IMG/VR virus record: IMGVR_UViG_3300012920_000144
Span: 1 to 32,029 of that record
Strand: one strand, 5' to 3'
Source: a virus
Length of the DNA: 32,029 nucleotides
Position 1 is the stretch's first letter, and every line of letters starts with the position of its first letter. The notes below the pieces were generated by a model. It made no database searches. It was not told where the DNA came from and saw only the letters and a list, made by a program, of their open reading frames with translations. The translations under genes and the position numbers were made by a program. This document shows, one piece after another, positions 31,498-32,029 of the stretch.

Positions 31498-32029
31498 CTA
31501 TGCTGCGGCAATGTCAACTACCTCACACACTCCAGCAGTACAGGCTAACTCACGACCACCTGACGTAGTGTCTTCCTTCTCGTACTCACGAAGCAATTCC
31601 CAGTTTACTTTCTTTGGCATTTGCTTCAGCATCTCACCGTACTCTTCAACAGTGCAGTCCTGATAAGGTGCTTGCTTGTACGTATGCTCACTGAATGGCA
31701 GGAAGCTAATGCCTGATACCTCATCAAAGTGTTCGTATACCCACGCTCCTACTTCCATCCACTCATGCTCTTTCACAGAGATGGTGACAGATGGCTTGTG
31801 TTCACACCAGTGACGCTGATACAAGAGCCACAGTTCAAGCTGTTCAATGGCAGACATGTCGAACCTAGTGACTGCACTGTGTGGTGACTTCATTGGAAAG
31901 CTGAACACTGTTGTGCTGTCTGGCTTCATCACATCTGGCTCTGCTGGGATGCCTTCAGAGACAAGGAACTGCGTGATGGGGTCTTTGTTATCCCCACGTA
32001 CCGTGCGAATGTAGTACGGGTTGTGACGA
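31498..32029 (-). CDS. nrdJ: Class II ribonucleotide reductase, C-terminal part
   Basis: C-terminal 176 residues of an adenosylcobalamin-dependent ribonucleotide reductase, which makes deoxynucleotides from ribonucleotides without oxygen or a second subunit. The frame is open through to the window edge, so the start and the central active-site region lie outside. Visible hallmarks: TTVFSFPMKSP, then MSAIEQLELWLLYQRHWCEHK, VTISVKEHEWMEVGAWVYEH, SGISFLPFSEHTYKQAPYQD, and the C-terminal CTAGVC cysteine pair, spaced five residues apart as in the Lactobacillus monomeric enzyme, where it relays electrons from thioredoxin to the active site. An apparent GTG/ATG at about 31927-31932 is internal. It opens the visible part of the coupled operon. 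Confidence 0.93.
   Translation of the reverse strand, partial: RHNPYYIRTVRGDNKDPITQFLVSEGIPAEPDVMKPDSTTVFSFPMKSPHSAVTRFDMSAIEQLELWLLYQRHWCEHKPSVTISVKEHEWMEVGAWVYEHFDEVSGISFLPFSEHTYKQAPYQDCTVEEYGEMLKQMPKKVNWELLREYEKEDTTSGGRELACTAGVCEVVDIAAA

Noticed and set aside
1-32029. T7-like single-subunit RNA polymerase promoters in the late region
   Set aside because: I saw no repeated promoter-like sequence of about 20 nt before late genes; the one good promoter is sigma70-like.

Overview
The window is one end of the late region of a tailed double-stranded DNA bacteriophage, followed by the end of an opposing metabolic operon. It is almost fully coding. Genes are packed head to tail with 1-8 nt overlaps or short gaps, AGGAG-type ribosome binding sites are frequent, and no integrase, repressor, tRNA, IS or CRISPR is visible. 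Head genes, a T7/P22-like adaptor and nozzle pair, and large ejection-type proteins without tape measure, tail tube or sheath point to a short-tailed (podovirus-like) virion. A gene-transfer-agent-type holin, a class II (B12-dependent) ribonucleotide reductase, MazG and a Na/Pi transporter fit a phage of a marine heterotrophic bacterium, probably an alphaproteobacterium. The layout recalls the HMO-2011-like marine podoviruses. Host and relationship are inference.

Layout of the + strand: lysis genes (2-1079: holin, small membrane protein, T4-type lysozyme); DNA packaging (1072-3278: small terminase, HTH-like protein, large terminase); head (3288-10731: portal, small helical protein, lysozyme-domain virion protein, scaffold, major capsid protein, decoration-like protein); fibre and surface proteins (10796-16593), including two neighbours that share a 21-22 residue tandem repeat; an Ig-like small protein, tail adaptor and tail nozzle (16603-19207); a tail fibre with YadA-head-like repeats and a self-cleaving S74 chaperone (19210-21903); a small coiled-coil membrane protein; then the ejection block (22103-29880), with a hendecad-repeat protein, two small conserved proteins and two large internal virion proteins.

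The - strand (29877-32029) is a tightly coupled operon read toward the late genes: C-terminal part of class II RNR, a 41-aa gene, a conserved 78-aa protein, an RMF-like 70-aa protein, MazG, a half-size Na/Pi cotransporter and a 3-TM membrane protein. Together they look like a nucleotide and phosphate supply module. The two convergent operons meet at one shared CTAG, with no terminator visible between them.

The least conventional parts are the capsid leader (near-consensus sigma70 promoter, then at the predicted RNA 5' end a 12-bp hairpin with a 7-nt T-loop-like loop), the C-rich scaffold leader that can be read as a +1 frameshift extension of the upstream virion protein, the half-size Na/Pi transporter, and the strict 11-residue repeat array in the ejection protein. 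No stretch of 300 bases or more lacks a gene.
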